From Chlorogloeopsis sp. ULAP01 (GTDB lineage: Bacteria; Cyanobacteriota; Cyanobacteriia; Cyanobacteriales; Nostocaceae), in NCBI RefSeq assembly GCF_030381805.1, contig NZ_JAUDRH010000012.1, positions 186,001 through 250,000 of the forward strand: DNA of 64,000 nt. Reading direction: 5' to 3'. Every line of letters begins with the position of its first letter. Positions within the stretch are counted from its first letter, which is position 1. Both the position numbers and the translations under genes were made by a program. Shown piece by piece: positions 10,101 to 18,866 of the stretch. The notes beneath the pieces are model-generated. The model worked only from the letters and a program-made list of their open reading frames with translations, was not told where the DNA came from and did not search any database.

Positions 10101-10297
10101 TAATTGCAGTAGGGCCAGGTAAAGAAGTTTTGCAACCACTTTCGATAGTAGTTTTGGGTGGTTTGTTTACTTCTACAGCGTTAACCTTGATGGTTTTACC
10201 AGCTTTGTACTCAAAGTTTGGTAAGTATTTGTTACCTAAGCGAAGTACTCCTGTTGTGGAGGATGGGAAGGTAGCTGGGGTGGTTTTGGAAAATTAG
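7121..10297 (+). CDS. Heavy-metal RND efflux pump (CusA/CzcA-like), copy 1
   Basis: This 1058-residue HME-type RND protein is a proton-driven trimeric exporter of metal ions from the periplasm or cytoplasm. It has the typical start (MISAVAKWVISRRWLVVIAA), a periplasmic porter domain, the PLDVFPNFAPPQVEIETEAPGL stretch before the first porter loop, and two sets of six transmembrane helices. The TM4 motif is AIGTAIDDAIVYAEN (around residue 407), with two adjacent acidic residues in the proton-relay position. The motif differs from both canonical CzcA and CusA, so the metal cannot be fixed from it. It lies 73 bp after the adaptor and is probably co-transcribed with it. Confidence 0.92.
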   Translation: MISAVAKWVISRRWLVVIAALISTVIILFNTIPQMPLDVFPNFAPPQVEIETEAPGLAPEEIESLVTLPIESSINGTPGISAVRSSSSAGLSVVRVVFGWGTDIYQARQLIQERLQQAVSKLPEGIETPRLAPISSPIGTVLKYSFTVEDEGENQNLKSKIDLMEVRRIVDWQVTNRLLAVPGVSQVLVYGGDVRQYQVLVDPNKLNAFNVSLQQVSEAVQGANVNAPGGFLITPDKQTLIRGIGRIESLDDLKQSVIVARQGTPVRLGDVADIQIGGAIKIGDGSLNGKDAVVVMVNKQPLADTPTVTRAIETAMTELKAGLPKGVKVTETFRQADYIDASVENVRSALVEGSIIAALILIPFLMNWRTLAVCLLDFVLTFVFALQVLSWLGLGLNTMTLGGLAVAIGTAIDDAIVYAENTYRNLRQNKHSDNPRPVLQVIFEGGQEVRESLIGATLITIVVFSPVFALAGVEGRIFGPMGMTYLVVVMVSSLESLLLSPALCAILLPHGKMPLKEPLIPRIFKRLYYPCLELAIHSPMIIISVAVAGMVAAIVIFPALGRAFLPEFQETTLVNTLALYPGSSLEATNSAAFVLENKLKDDPRLKYVQLRAGRAPNDPDAAPVNLAHLDIGLSNKGMEKRKETVEWLREEFNKVPGAAANIGGFISHRIDEILSGVRSQIAVKIFGSDLEELRRIGKQVEGVMSSVFGLVDLQLEPQVPIEQIQIKFDRVAASRYGLTVGQLSNIIETALNGKVVSQVLEQQQSFDLVVWLQPQYRNNLQTIENLLVDIPSPGGDEGGNKIPLAKVAQVTYSTGPNTINRENVSRLIVVSANAQGKDLRSLVNEIQNKVKTQVQLPSGYFIQYGGQFEAEERASQNILIFSAISFVVITVLMYLSVKSIASTAMIMINLPIALVGGVIAVALTGGVVSVASLVGFVTLFGVATRNGLLLVDNYITKFAIGMSLKEILIAGSMERLNAILMTSFTSALGLVPLVIAVGPGKEVLQPLSIVVLGGLFTSTALTLMVLPALYSKFGKYLLPKRSTPVVEDGKVAGVVLEN

Positions 10298-10487
10298 TTG
10301 GCATTGCAATTTTGATCAAGTACAGCCAGTGAATCCTTTACTGGCTCATAGGATAAAAGGTAATTTCTAGGTGTACATAAACTGCTGATAGTGTGTGTCG
10401 CTGCTCGAATGAAATACTCTGGATTAATTTGTGTTTATTTATGATTTGATAAACATTTAAATTTATTCAATGGAGGCTAACTTATTC

Positions 10488-11486
10488 ATGCCTAACTCAG
10501 CATCTCAACCAACTAAAGTTAAGAGCAAGAATAACGAATTTTCATCTATAGCAGATACAGTGGGTATCTATCTGCATCAAATTGGACGTGTACCTTTATT
10601 AACCCATGAGCAAGAAATTTTTTTTGCTAAACAAGTTCAGCAAATGATGGCAATGCTGACTGCGAAGGAAGAACTATCTGAAAAATTACAGCGTGAACCT
10701 ACGCTACAAGAATGGGCTGATAAGATGCAGTTGCAAGAAGAAGTGCTGCTGCAACAACTAAGTCAAGGACAAATTGCCAAGCAAAAGATGATTCAGGCTA
10801 ATCTGCGGTTGGTGGTGTCTATTGCTAAAAAATACCAGAAACGCAATATTGAGTTTCTAGATTTAATTCAAGAAGGTACATTGGGGCTAGAACGAGGGGT
10901 AGAGAAATTTGATCCAACTTTGGGATACAAGTTTTCTACTTATGCTTATTGGTGGATTCGTCAGGGAATTACACTAGCGATCGCACAACAATCCCGCACC
11001 ATTCGTTTACCAATTCACATGGTTGATAAACTGAACAAAATTAAGTATGTACAGCGAGAGTTATCTCAAAAGCTTGGTTACATTGCTGGCGTGACGGAAG
11101 TCGCCCAAGCACTCAATCTAGAACCCAGTCAGATTCGAGAATATTTGCAGCTGGTTCGTCAACCTATTTCCTTAGATATGCGAATTGGGTTTGAGCAGGA
11201 TACCCAATTACAGGATATGCTGGAGGACGATAGAATATCTCCTGAACGCTACGTCGAGCGAGAATTTTTCTATCAAGACATTCACAATCTATTAGCAAAG
11301 CTGACTCCCCAGCAAAGGGAAGTATTAATCTTACGCTTTGGTTTAGCAGATGGATACGAACTTACCCTAGTACAGACTAGTCAACGCATGGGCATTAGTC
11401 GGGAACGAGTCCGACAAGTGGAAAAACAAGCTCTCGCCCTTCTACAAAAATATGGGGTTAACTCACGCAGCTATTTAGCTGACTGA
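10488..11486 (+). CDS. Group 2 sigma-70 factor, copy 1
   Basis: This 332-residue primary-like but non-essential sigma factor of the cyanobacterial type lacks region 1.1. Region 1.2 begins DTVGIYLHQIGRVPLLTHEQE. Region 2 (NLRLVVSIAKKYQKRN, then FSTYAYWWIRQGITLAIAQQ) and region 4.2 (RMGISRERVRQVEKQAL) are complete. The frame is open from an ATG at 10470, but a GGAGG sequence lies inside that extension and points to the ATG at 10488. It sits alone between the two RND pumps with about 170 bp of leader, which suggests that the island brings its own transcription specificity. A paralogue lies at 22960. Confidence 0.88.
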   Translation: MPNSASQPTKVKSKNNEFSSIADTVGIYLHQIGRVPLLTHEQEIFFAKQVQQMMAMLTAKEELSEKLQREPTLQEWADKMQLQEEVLLQQLSQGQIAKQKMIQANLRLVVSIAKKYQKRNIEFLDLIQEGTLGLERGVEKFDPTLGYKFSTYAYWWIRQGITLAIAQQSRTIRLPIHMVDKLNKIKYVQRELSQKLGYIAGVTEVAQALNLEPSQIREYLQLVRQPISLDMRIGFEQDTQLQDMLEDDRISPERYVEREFFYQDIHNLLAKLTPQQREVLILRFGLADGYELTLVQTSQRMGISRERVRQVEKQALALLQKYGVNSRSYLAD

Positions 11487-11664
11487 TGCTGTCAAGAAAA
11501 GGAAGAGTCAAATGCGGTAGCGATCGCTGACCTCAAATGTGATGATTTGTTAGCTAACTAGTTATATTTTATAAATGTAAAAACATCAGCCCAATGATGA
11601 TTTAGCGATCAATTTCAAAAAAGCAGTAAACGATCGCGATCGCCCAGACTCTCCCTTGTAGAAA

Positions 11665-11694
11665 TTTCACCCGAATTTCATTCCAACCTGTCAT
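11665..11694 (+). promoter_or_regulatory. TTTCAC-N5-TTTCAT direct repeat plus TGTCAT, site D
   Basis: The half-sites are at 11665 (TTTCAC) and 11676 (TTTCAT), 11 bp apart. TGTCAT follows at 11689, exactly 13 bases after the start of the second half-site, as at sites F-I. The element is 66 bp before the start of the second RND pump, a suitable place for an activator contacting a -35 region. Confidence 0.7.
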
Positions 11695-11747
11695 CCTAGA
11701 TCAAGTGAATGCTGAATTATCTTCAGTAAAGCTTTATCTTACCAGTA

Positions 11748-14700
11748 ATGCTTAATTCTATTGTTAAATGGTCGATCGCTCAACGCTGGCTAGTGGTTCT
11801 TGCCTCTATCCTCATATCTATTTGGGGCTTCCTTGTCCTTACACAGATGCCACTAGATGTATTTCCCAGCTTTGCCCCGCCCCAGGTCGAAATTATGACC
11901 GAAGCCCCAGGACTTGCGCCAGAGGAAGTGGAGTCTCTAGTTACCCGACCGATAGAAAGTGTGATTAACGGCACACCCGGACTAGAAGCATTGCGTTCTT
12001 CCTCGGCTGTCGGTCTTTCGGCTGTAAGAGCCACTTTTAGTTGGGATACAGAAATTTATCGCGCCCGCCAATTAGTCACAGAACGGTTGCAACAAGCACG
12101 CAGCCAGCTACCACAAGGCGTGGAAGACCCAGAGGTTCTTCCGGTTAGTTCGCCTTTAGGATGGACTGTTAAATACGCCTTCACCTCCGAAACCACTCCT
12201 TTAATGGAGGTCTGGCGGATTGTCAATTGGCAAGTGAAAAACCGCTTGCTTGCTGTCCCTGGCGTTAGTAATATCGTGATATTCGGCGGGGATGAGCGTC
12301 AGTATCAAGTATTGGTAGATCCTGCAAAGCTAAGAGCATTCAATGTTTCCCTGGATGATGTCACCAAAGCAGCACAAGCAGCTAACGCCAATGCACCAGG
12401 AGGATTTTTAATTACTCCCGACCAAGAAACTTTGGTGCGAGGTGTTGGACGAATTGAATCTATTGAACAACTAAAAAAATCGGTTATTAAAGCCAGCAAT
12501 GGCACACCCGTACTTCTCGAACAAGTCGCAGATGTGCAAATAGGATCTGCACTCAAACGCGGCGATGGTAGTTCTGCGGGTAAAAAGGCGGTAATTTTGA
12601 CTGTCAATAAACAGCCAACTGCGGATACACCAAGCGTTACGAAGGCGGCTGAAGCGGCAATGGAAGAGCTAAAAGCCAGTTTGCCTAAAGATGTGAAAGT
12701 AACTGAAACCTTCCGTCAAGAGGATTTTATCGAAGCCTCTATCAAAAACGTTGAAGAAGCTTTGCGCGATGGCACGATCATTGTTTGTGTCATCTTGATT
12801 CTATTTTTGATGAATTGGCGCACGATCATCATTACCTTGAGCGCGATTCCCGTATCTTTGTTGTTGGGAATGATGATCCTCAATTGGACGGGACAAGGTA
12901 TCAACACGATGACTTTGGGCGGATTAGTTGTGGCGATTGGTTCGGTAGTGGATGATGCAATTGTGGATATGGAGAACGTCTACCGCCGTTTGCGAGAAAA
13001 CCAGACAGCAGGAAATCCTGTGTCACCACTGCAAGTAGTTTTTAATGGCTCAGTAGAGGTGCGGGTGAGCGTGCTGTTCTCGACAATCATTATCGCAGTC
13101 GTCTTTGCACCAATCTTTGCCCTTTCTGGGGTGGAAGGTCGGATTTTTACACCAATGGGTATAGCTTATTTGCTGTCGATTGTGGCTTCTACCTTAGTAG
13201 CACTGACATTGACTCCGGCACTATGCGCCCTTTTGCTAGTAAATCGACGTTTACCAAGTACAGAAACTTGGGTTGAACGATTTTCTCACCGCCTGTATCG
13301 CCCGCTTTTGAAATTTTCTCTACGTCGCCCCAAGATTATTTTGACAGGTGCGATCGCTAGTTTTGTCGCTTCAATATTAATTATGACCTCGTTAGGGCAA
13401 GTTTTTTTACCAGAATTTCAAGACCGCGCCCTAGTGATCACCACGATTCTGATGCCTGGTCAATCTCTAGATGCTACCAATCAGGTAGGTTTGGCGATAG
13501 AGAACACTCTCAAAAAAGACCCTCGGATTCAAGCAGTTCAGTTCCGTTCTGGGCGAGCGCAAGGTGATACTGAAGTAGCTGGTGTCAATGTCGGAGAACT
13601 AGATGTTCAACTGAGTGAAGAGGGAGGAAAAGACCGAGACAAAGCGATTGAAATGATTCGGGAGCAATTTGAGAAAATTCCCGGTGTAGTCCCCAATATC
13701 GGTGGTTTCATTTCACACCGCATGGATGAAGTGCTTTCTGGGGTACGAAGTGCGATCGCTGTAAAAATTTTTGGCCCCAATTTAGAACAACTCCGCCAGC
13801 TTGGTCAACAAGTACAATCAGCAATGGGTGAGGTTTCCGGTTTAGCAGACTTGCAATTAGAACCGCAAGTACCAATGAAACAGGTGCAAATTCAATTTGA
13901 CCGTGACGCAGCTGCTCGCTATGGTTTGAGTATTGGCGAATTATCAGAGACGGTAGAAACGGCTCTGAATGGGCGAACTGTATCTCAAATCTTAGAACAG
14001 CAACAAACCTTTGACCTGATTGTCTGGTTACAAGAAAAATACCGCAGCAATATCGAAGTCATTCGCGATTTGCTAGTTGATACACCCAACGGACAAAAAA
14101 TCCCCTTAGCTCAAGTTGCAAAAATTGACTACGGTACAGGCCCTAACACCATTAACCGTGAGAACGTCTCCCGTTATATTGTTGTCTCTAGCAATGTGGC
14201 TGGACGCGATTTAGGTTCTGTGATTAAAGAAATTCGGAACAAAGTTAAACAAGAGGTGCAATTGCCTCCCGGATATTACATTGAATACGGTGGTCAATTT
14301 GAAGCGCAAGAGGGAGCCACAAAAACTCTACTTTGGGCTGGTGGATTAGCTTTTGTTGCTATTGCAGTCCTGATTTACTTTGCTGTCAAATCGATTCCTG
14401 CCACCATCATGATCTTGCTAAACTTACCCTTGGCGTTAGTGGGTGGAATCATTTCCATTGCCTTAGCTGGAGGTATTCTATCTGTGGCTTCGATGGTAGG
14501 ATTTATTACCTTATTCGGCGTTGCTACACGCAATGGACTATTGCTGGTTGAGAACTACAATTCTAGGATGGCAGAAGGACAACCTCTGCGACAGGCTTTG
14601 ATGGAAGGGTCGGTAGAAAGGTTGGCTGCTATCTTAATGACAGCGTTAACATCGGCTTTGGGTATGGGGCCTTTGGTAATTGGTAGCGGAGCCGGAAAAG

Positions 14701-14867
14701 AAATCCTCCAGCCACTAGCCGTTGTGGTATTGGGTGGATTGTTTACCTCAACTGCTTTAACTCTTTTAGTTCTGCCAGCTTTGTATGTCCAGTTTGGTAA
14801 GTTTTTAATGCCAAGAAAAACTGAACCAATGATGCAGTCAGAAGGGGCAGGAGAGGCAAGTTTTTAG
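11748..14867 (+). CDS. Heavy-metal RND efflux pump (CusA/CzcA-like), copy 2
   Basis: This 1039-residue RND pump is closely related to the one at 7121, with the same N-terminus pattern, SSSAVGLSAVRATF loop, GGFISHR loop and C-terminal VLGGLFTSTALTLLVLPALY. The TM4 motif reads AIGSVVDDAIVDMEN (around residue 397). It has its own TTTCAC/TTTCAT box 66 bp upstream and no adjacent adaptor, so it may use the adaptor at 5354. Two diverged pumps with one adaptor suggest different metals or partially redundant export. Confidence 0.92.
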   Translation: MLNSIVKWSIAQRWLVVLASILISIWGFLVLTQMPLDVFPSFAPPQVEIMTEAPGLAPEEVESLVTRPIESVINGTPGLEALRSSSAVGLSAVRATFSWDTEIYRARQLVTERLQQARSQLPQGVEDPEVLPVSSPLGWTVKYAFTSETTPLMEVWRIVNWQVKNRLLAVPGVSNIVIFGGDERQYQVLVDPAKLRAFNVSLDDVTKAAQAANANAPGGFLITPDQETLVRGVGRIESIEQLKKSVIKASNGTPVLLEQVADVQIGSALKRGDGSSAGKKAVILTVNKQPTADTPSVTKAAEAAMEELKASLPKDVKVTETFRQEDFIEASIKNVEEALRDGTIIVCVILILFLMNWRTIIITLSAIPVSLLLGMMILNWTGQGINTMTLGGLVVAIGSVVDDAIVDMENVYRRLRENQTAGNPVSPLQVVFNGSVEVRVSVLFSTIIIAVVFAPIFALSGVEGRIFTPMGIAYLLSIVASTLVALTLTPALCALLLVNRRLPSTETWVERFSHRLYRPLLKFSLRRPKIILTGAIASFVASILIMTSLGQVFLPEFQDRALVITTILMPGQSLDATNQVGLAIENTLKKDPRIQAVQFRSGRAQGDTEVAGVNVGELDVQLSEEGGKDRDKAIEMIREQFEKIPGVVPNIGGFISHRMDEVLSGVRSAIAVKIFGPNLEQLRQLGQQVQSAMGEVSGLADLQLEPQVPMKQVQIQFDRDAAARYGLSIGELSETVETALNGRTVSQILEQQQTFDLIVWLQEKYRSNIEVIRDLLVDTPNGQKIPLAQVAKIDYGTGPNTINRENVSRYIVVSSNVAGRDLGSVIKEIRNKVKQEVQLPPGYYIEYGGQFEAQEGATKTLLWAGGLAFVAIAVLIYFAVKSIPATIMILLNLPLALVGGIISIALAGGILSVASMVGFITLFGVATRNGLLLVENYNSRMAEGQPLRQALMEGSVERLAAILMTALTSALGMGPLVIGSGAGKEILQPLAVVVLGGLFTSTALTLLVLPALYVQFGKFLMPRKTEPMMQSEGAGEASF

Positions 14868-14902
14868 TTGTTAGTTTACCAAACATTGAGGAGTGTAAAT
14901 CC

Positions 14903-15448
14903 ATGAAATTGTTAAAAACCAACTTTGTAGTTTTAGGCAGTGTAAGCTTGCTTTTCTTAGGTGCTTGTAGCGGTAGTAATCAAGCTGCAAATTCAGAGAA
15001 TAGTTCAGCAGTATCAACAACAGAAACGGCTGCCAAGACTGAAACCGTAGCGAAAGATAATCATTCAGAAAATGATGGTCATTCTCATAATCAAAATAAT
15101 GCTCAAGGTCATTCCGAAGATGGCAAAGGTGAGCATTCACATGGCGGTCAAGTTATTGAGTCGGGGCAATATCATTTAGAGTTTGTTGCCGAACCGCAAA
15201 ATGATGTGACTCACTTAGATTTCTATTTAAAGAAAGGAGAGAAGCACGATACAGTTTCAAATGCAAAAGTAACGGCTCAAATTCAGCTACCTGATGGTAG
15301 TCAAAAAGAATTGCCCCTCACCTATGAAGCTAAAGAACAACATTACCATGCTGTACTTTCTGAAAAAGCAGCAGGTGAGTATAAAGTTGCTATTCTTTCT
15401 GATATCAATGGTGAAAAAGTGAACGGTCGCTTTACCTTTAAACGATAA
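14903..15448 (+). CDS. His-rich lipoprotein, paralogue of the 37960 gene
   Basis: This 181-residue lipoprotein has the lipobox LGAC (Cys at about residue 22), then a Ser/Thr/Glu linker, a histidine-rich stretch (DNHSENDGHSHNQNNAQGHS, then GEHSHGGQ) and a beta-rich domain ending GEKVNGRFTFKR. The histidines suggest zinc, nickel or copper binding in the periplasm. The C-terminal domain resembles YtkA/FixH-like immunoglobulin-type modules, an assignment by general pattern only. It follows the second RND pump by 35 bp with a GAGGAG-type ribosome-binding site and is probably in its operon. A shorter paralogue without most histidines is at 37960. Confidence 0.75.
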   Translation: MKLLKTNFVVLGSVSLLFLGACSGSNQAANSENSSAVSTTETAAKTETVAKDNHSENDGHSHNQNNAQGHSEDGKGEHSHGGQVIESGQYHLEFVAEPQNDVTHLDFYLKKGEKHDTVSNAKVTAQIQLPDGSQKELPLTYEAKEQHYHAVLSEKAAGEYKVAILSDINGEKVNGRFTFKR

Positions 15449-15481
15449 TTAACAGCAAGTGGTAGCAATGAGATAACAGTT

Positions 15482-15841
15482 ATGGTTCACCAGCACGATC
15501 GCGAACCAACTAAATGGAAGCAACTAACAATCCATATTAGTGAGTCTGATAGTTGGCAACACCAACCCCTTCACCAAGCTCTACTGGGAATAGCTCGCAA
15601 ACAGGGAATAACAGGGATGACGGTGATGCGGGCAATTTCCGGATATGGCAAGCATGGTGTTTTTCGGACTATGAACGAGCTAGATCCATCTACAGAGTCT
15701 TCTGTGCTACCACTTGTGATTACGGTTATTGATAGTGAAAGTGCAATAACCGAATTTTTTTCCTTGGTCAAAGATATGCTGAAAGATAAGTTTGTCACTT
15801 GTCAAAGCATAGAAGTTCTCTCACCGTTGGTAACGCTTTAA
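15482..15841 (+). CDS. DUF190 (PII-like) protein
   Basis: This 119-residue protein starts MVHQHDREPTKWKQLTIHIS and has the DUF190 core GITGMTVMRAISGYGKHGVF, followed by LPLVITVIDSESAITEFF. DUF190 proteins have a PII-like ferredoxin fold and form small trimers; several act next to ion transporters. It lies between the lipoprotein and the CDF exporter, 11 bp before the latter, in the same direction. That placement fits a regulator or sensor of the exporter, but no function is proven. Confidence 0.8.
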   Translation: MVHQHDREPTKWKQLTIHISESDSWQHQPLHQALLGIARKQGITGMTVMRAISGYGKHGVFRTMNELDPSTESSVLPLVITVIDSESAITEFFSLVKDMLKDKFVTCQSIEVLSPLVTL

Positions 15842-15852
15842 GGGCAGTATTC

Positions 15853-16761
15853 ATGTCTCACAGTCACGGACACAGCCACGAACCGACTAATTACAACCGT
15901 GCCTTCATTATTAGCATTGTTCTCAACACTGGATTTGTTGTTGTTGAAGTCATTTATGGATTAGTTGCCAATTCCCTTGCCCTACTTGCTGATGCTGGTC
16001 ACAATTTGAGTGATGTTCTAGGTTTGTTACTTGCCTGGGGAGCAAGCTTCCTCGGTCGTCGCCAACCAACACCACGCCGCACTTACGGGTTACGTCGCTC
16101 CTCTATTTTGGCTGCTCTGTTGAATGCTATCCTCGTACTCGTAGCTTCTGGTGCAGTTGCCTGGGAAGCTATTGGGCGTTTCCTTGAACCCAGCTCAGTA
16201 TCAGGCAGTACAATTATCGGCGTGGCAGCGGTAGGTATTGCCATCAATATGGGAAGTGCCTTGATGTTTCTGTCTGGTCGCGAAAGAGACTTAAACATTA
16301 GAGGAGCCTTTATCCACTTAGTTGCTGATGCAGCAGTGTCTGTGGGTGCAGTCCTGGCTGGGATTGCAATTGTAACCACTGGTTGGCTATGGTTTGACCC
16401 TGCTGTGAGTTTGATAATTGTTGTTGTGATTGTTGTGAGTACTTGGCAATTGTTCCAAGAATCTTTCAACTTGATCACAGATGCCGTACCAGCAGGTATT
16501 GAACCACTTGCAGTCCGTACATTCTTAGCTGAACTTCCCGGTGTGACTAGTGTACATGACTTACATATCTGGGGTATGAGTACCACCGAAACAGCTCTGA
16601 CTGCTCACTTAATTATGCCCGCAGGATATCCTGGCGATGCTTTTTTAGTCCAGGTAAATCAACAACTCCACGACCATTTTGGTATTGAACACACTACAAT
16701 TCAAATAGAAACGGGCAATCCAAGTTATCCATGTCCTCTTGCTCAAGAAAACGTGGTTTAA
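15853..16761 (+). CDS. CDF-family cation efflux protein (CzcD/ZitB-like)
   Basis: This 302-residue exporter has six transmembrane helices. It begins MSHSHGHSHEPTNYNRA with a metal-binding His stretch and contains the CDF zinc-site motifs HNLSD (residues 50-54) and HLVAD (about 155-159), plus the C-terminal cytoplasmic domain with VTSVHDLHIWGMST. HxxxD at both sites predicts zinc/proton antiport, possibly also cadmium or cobalt. The frame is open from 15799, overlapping the DUF190 gene, but homology begins at 15853. It is likely the last gene of the RND-lipoprotein-DUF190 operon. Confidence 0.92.
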   Translation: MSHSHGHSHEPTNYNRAFIISIVLNTGFVVVEVIYGLVANSLALLADAGHNLSDVLGLLLAWGASFLGRRQPTPRRTYGLRRSSILAALLNAILVLVASGAVAWEAIGRFLEPSSVSGSTIIGVAAVGIAINMGSALMFLSGRERDLNIRGAFIHLVADAAVSVGAVLAGIAIVTTGWLWFDPAVSLIIVVVIVVSTWQLFQESFNLITDAVPAGIEPLAVRTFLAELPGVTSVHDLHIWGMSTTETALTAHLIMPAGYPGDAFLVQVNQQLHDHFGIEHTTIQIETGNPSYPCPLAQENVV

Positions 16762-16849
16762 ATTAATTTAGTGAGCATATGGACAGAGAATCTGGTGGCG
16801 ATCGCATTTGGAGCGATTTCTGTGACTAAATATCCAATCAGATTAGCTT

Positions 16850-16869
16850 TTTGAGAACGAATTCTCAAA
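16850..16869. terminator. Hairpin between convergent genes
   Basis: An 8-bp perfect stem TTTGAGAA / TTCTCAAA with a CGAA loop sits between the plus-strand CDF gene and the minus-strand membrane gene. It is AT-rich, with short T runs on either side, and may serve both directions. Confidence 0.45.
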
Positions 16870-16878
16870 GTAATAACT

Positions 16879-17352
16879 TTACTTGAGATTGGAAATTTGA
16901 CGCTTAACTAACCAGACAATTATAGGTGGTATTAATATCCACTGAAGCAACGGAAGTAAGCCAGTACCAAAAAAAGGAAGTATTGGCATAGTAGCAGCAT
17001 ATTCCCATCTATCAAGCACTCCAGTAGCTAGAGCTTCAAAAATAATCGTAATTACAACACCAACTAAAATAAAGTTGCTTACCTGCCACCAACGTGGCTG
17101 ACGAAACCACTGGCGTGACTTCGATACGACTGCAACAACCCAAAAGGCGATAAGTGAAATTCCTACATCCCCTACGGTAGCAATAGTACAGTTTCTTATC
17201 ATATCAAGGCAAGAAAACTCAGAGGTAAGCTGAAAAAACGGCATTTGCTGCATCTCCCAAAGAAAATTTAGAAGAAAGGAGAAAATAGCAATATTCAACT
17301 CTGGTAAATTAAGCAAGCGTTGGAAGTGAATGGTATTTAAGGAATTTGACAT
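16879..17352 (-). CDS. Integral membrane protein, paralogue of the 63380 gene
   Basis: This 157-residue protein has about four or five transmembrane helices. It shares a pattern with the 160-residue protein at 63380: NLPELNIAIFSFLLNFLWEM against AAPETNLFLFAFLLNFVYEV, then a CTIATVGD/CTFGDGV segment and a C-terminal LQWILIPPIIVWLVKR against FQWIILPPLVLYLARR. I do not recognise a named function. Single conserved cysteines near residue 48 and 60 could matter. It is transcribed alone, toward the CDF gene. Confidence 0.65.
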   Translation of the reverse strand: MSNSLNTIHFQRLLNLPELNIAIFSFLLNFLWEMQQMPFFQLTSEFSCLDMIRNCTIATVGDVGISLIAFWVVAVVSKSRQWFRQPRWWQVSNFILVGVVITIIFEALATGVLDRWEYAATMPILPFFGTGLLPLLQWILIPPIIVWLVKRQISNLK

Positions 17353-17502
17353 AAAACAACCACTTTTATTTCATATCATTGTTTACTTATAAAACATTGA
17401 GTACCTAAAAGAAAATTACATTCAGGAAAGCCAAAGAGATGCTATTCAACACCAATAACTCTTGCAGCTTAAAACCAGGTTCCTGTAAACCCACATCCTT
17501 CT

Positions 17503-17700
17503 ATGGAAATAAGTACAGCATTATCTACTGTATTCCAACTAATGGCGATCGCTGATTTCGTGGCACAGAAGCGTCTATGTTGTCGTTTTTTTCGTTTTCA
17601 GTTGATTGTAGAACCGGATACAGGTTCATTTTGGCTCGATGTATCTGGAGCAAGTAATATCACCAAATTCTTATTGACAATTTTTAACTTTGATGAGTAG
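17503..17700 (+). pseudogene. Fragment of a small Cys-containing soluble protein
   Basis: This is a 65-codon frame. From residue 14 onward it reads like the C-terminal half of a small family with an ECC/CCxF core: MAIADFVAQKRLCCRFFRFQ, then LIVEPDTGSFWLDVSG. Such proteins normally have an N-terminal half of 30-50 residues, which is absent here, and there is no ribosome-binding site. They often travel with metal-resistance genes. It is most likely a truncated remnant, though a short expressed form cannot be excluded. Confidence 0.4.
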
Positions 17701-17781
17701 CATTCTGATTCGTCTTCTCTAATCAATTATACAAATGCAGAATTGTTTAAATTAGAGAGAATATTTTTTAAAATACTGATT

Positions 17782-17798
17782 TTTCATCTTAATTTCAT
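17782..17798 (+). promoter_or_regulatory. TTTCAT-N5-TTTCAT direct repeat, site E
   Basis: Two perfect TTTCAT hexamers at 17782 and 17793, 11 bp apart, lie 123 bp before the preferred pxcA start (69 bp before the first possible ATG). No TGTCAA-like hexamer occurs at +13. Confidence 0.6.
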
Positions 17799-17921
17799 CC
17801 CAATTTTATAAAGTGGAGTTTAGAGACTTAAGCTTTAAATATTTTAGCTCTTTAAAACGCTACAGATGTGCCACTAACTTATTGGTGCAACTGGAATTTT
17901 GAATGCTTATTACAAATTAAG

Positions 17922-18737
17922 ATGAAATTAAAGCCATCATCTCAAAAGATGAGTTTTATTCCCCGATCTATCCTGCGAACCATAGGAAAATTTCAACAGA
18001 CGTTAGATCCAAATGCTGAGACAAAGGTTATTAAAGAGTTTCGCGCTTCTCGCCGTCAAACGATTTTATCTATCCGTTTTTTATTAATTCTGATTGTAGT
18101 TCCACTACTTATAAATCAACTTTCTAGAAACTTTATAATTACTCCCCTAGTTGAGAAGTTTTGGAGTTCACAAGAGTCGGATATTTTCATAAACTCTTCT
18201 CAAGAAGAAAAAGCCTTAGCTGAATTAAAAAGATTTGAGCAAGGTCTTTACTTTGAAGCTCGAATTGGAAAAATTCCAGTATTATCTAGGGAAGTTGTAC
18301 AAAAGAAGCTAAAGGAAAAAGCTAGTATTATAATAGAAGAAAATAAAATTGAAAGTATTAATGCAGTGACAAATGTCTTTGCAGATATACTTACGGTCAT
18401 CACATTAATTATTTTAATTTTAATAGGTAAGCAACAACTATCTATTCTTAGGTCTTTTGCTGGCGATATAACTTACAGTTTAAGCGACTCTGCTAAGGCT
18501 TTTTTAATTATTCTATCTACAGATATATTTGTCGGTTTTCACTCTCCCTATGGTTGGGAAATAATTCTAGGAAGTACTTTAAAGCATTACGGCTTGCCGG
18601 AAAACAAGAGTTTTATTTCTCTGTTTATTGCTACTGTTCCGGTGATAATGGATACTATTTTCAAATACTGGATATTCCGCTATCTCAATCGCAGTTCTCC
18701 CTCAGCTGTGGCTACCTATCGAAATATGAATGAATAA
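17922..18737 (+). CDS. pxcA: PxcA/CemA-like proton extrusion protein
   Basis: This 271-residue protein (from MKLKPSSQKMSFIP) belongs to the CemA/PxcA family: four transmembrane helices (about 50-70, 165-185, 195-215, 230-260) and the family C-terminus KYWIFRYLNRSSPSAVATYRNMNE. PxcA drives light-dependent proton extrusion and non-photochemical control across the cyanobacterial plasma membrane. It is much shorter than Synechocystis PxcA, as in the PxcL-like forms, because the N-terminal soluble region is missing. The frame is open from 17868 and other starts (17949) are possible. A TTTCAT box lies upstream, which places a proton transporter in the candidate metal regulon, and it could balance the proton influx used by RND and CDF antiporters. 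Confidence 0.82.
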   Translation: MKLKPSSQKMSFIPRSILRTIGKFQQTLDPNAETKVIKEFRASRRQTILSIRFLLILIVVPLLINQLSRNFIITPLVEKFWSSQESDIFINSSQEEKALAELKRFEQGLYFEARIGKIPVLSREVVQKKLKEKASIIIEENKIESINAVTNVFADILTVITLIILILIGKQQLSILRSFAGDITYSLSDSAKAFLIILSTDIFVGFHSPYGWEIILGSTLKHYGLPENKSFISLFIATVPVIMDTIFKYWIFRYLNRSSPSAVATYRNMNE

Positions 18738-18757
18738 TTTTTATTAAGCTGCAAAAA

Positions 18758-18787
18758 TTTCATCGTAATTTCATAGCAAGCTGTCAT
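18758..18787 (+). promoter_or_regulatory. TTTCAT-N5-TTTCAT plus TGTCAT, site F
   Basis: The half-sites are at 18758 and 18769, and TGTCAT is at 18782, keeping the 11 and 13 base offsets. It lies 79-92 bp before the DUF2808 gene at 18867 and is one of the five best copies. Confidence 0.7.
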
Positions 18788-18866
18788 CCTTTTTAAAGGA
18801 AGATTCATGTACCAAGTATTAATCTGTAATAAGTTGACATATTTTACTACCTGACCAACCAAAATT

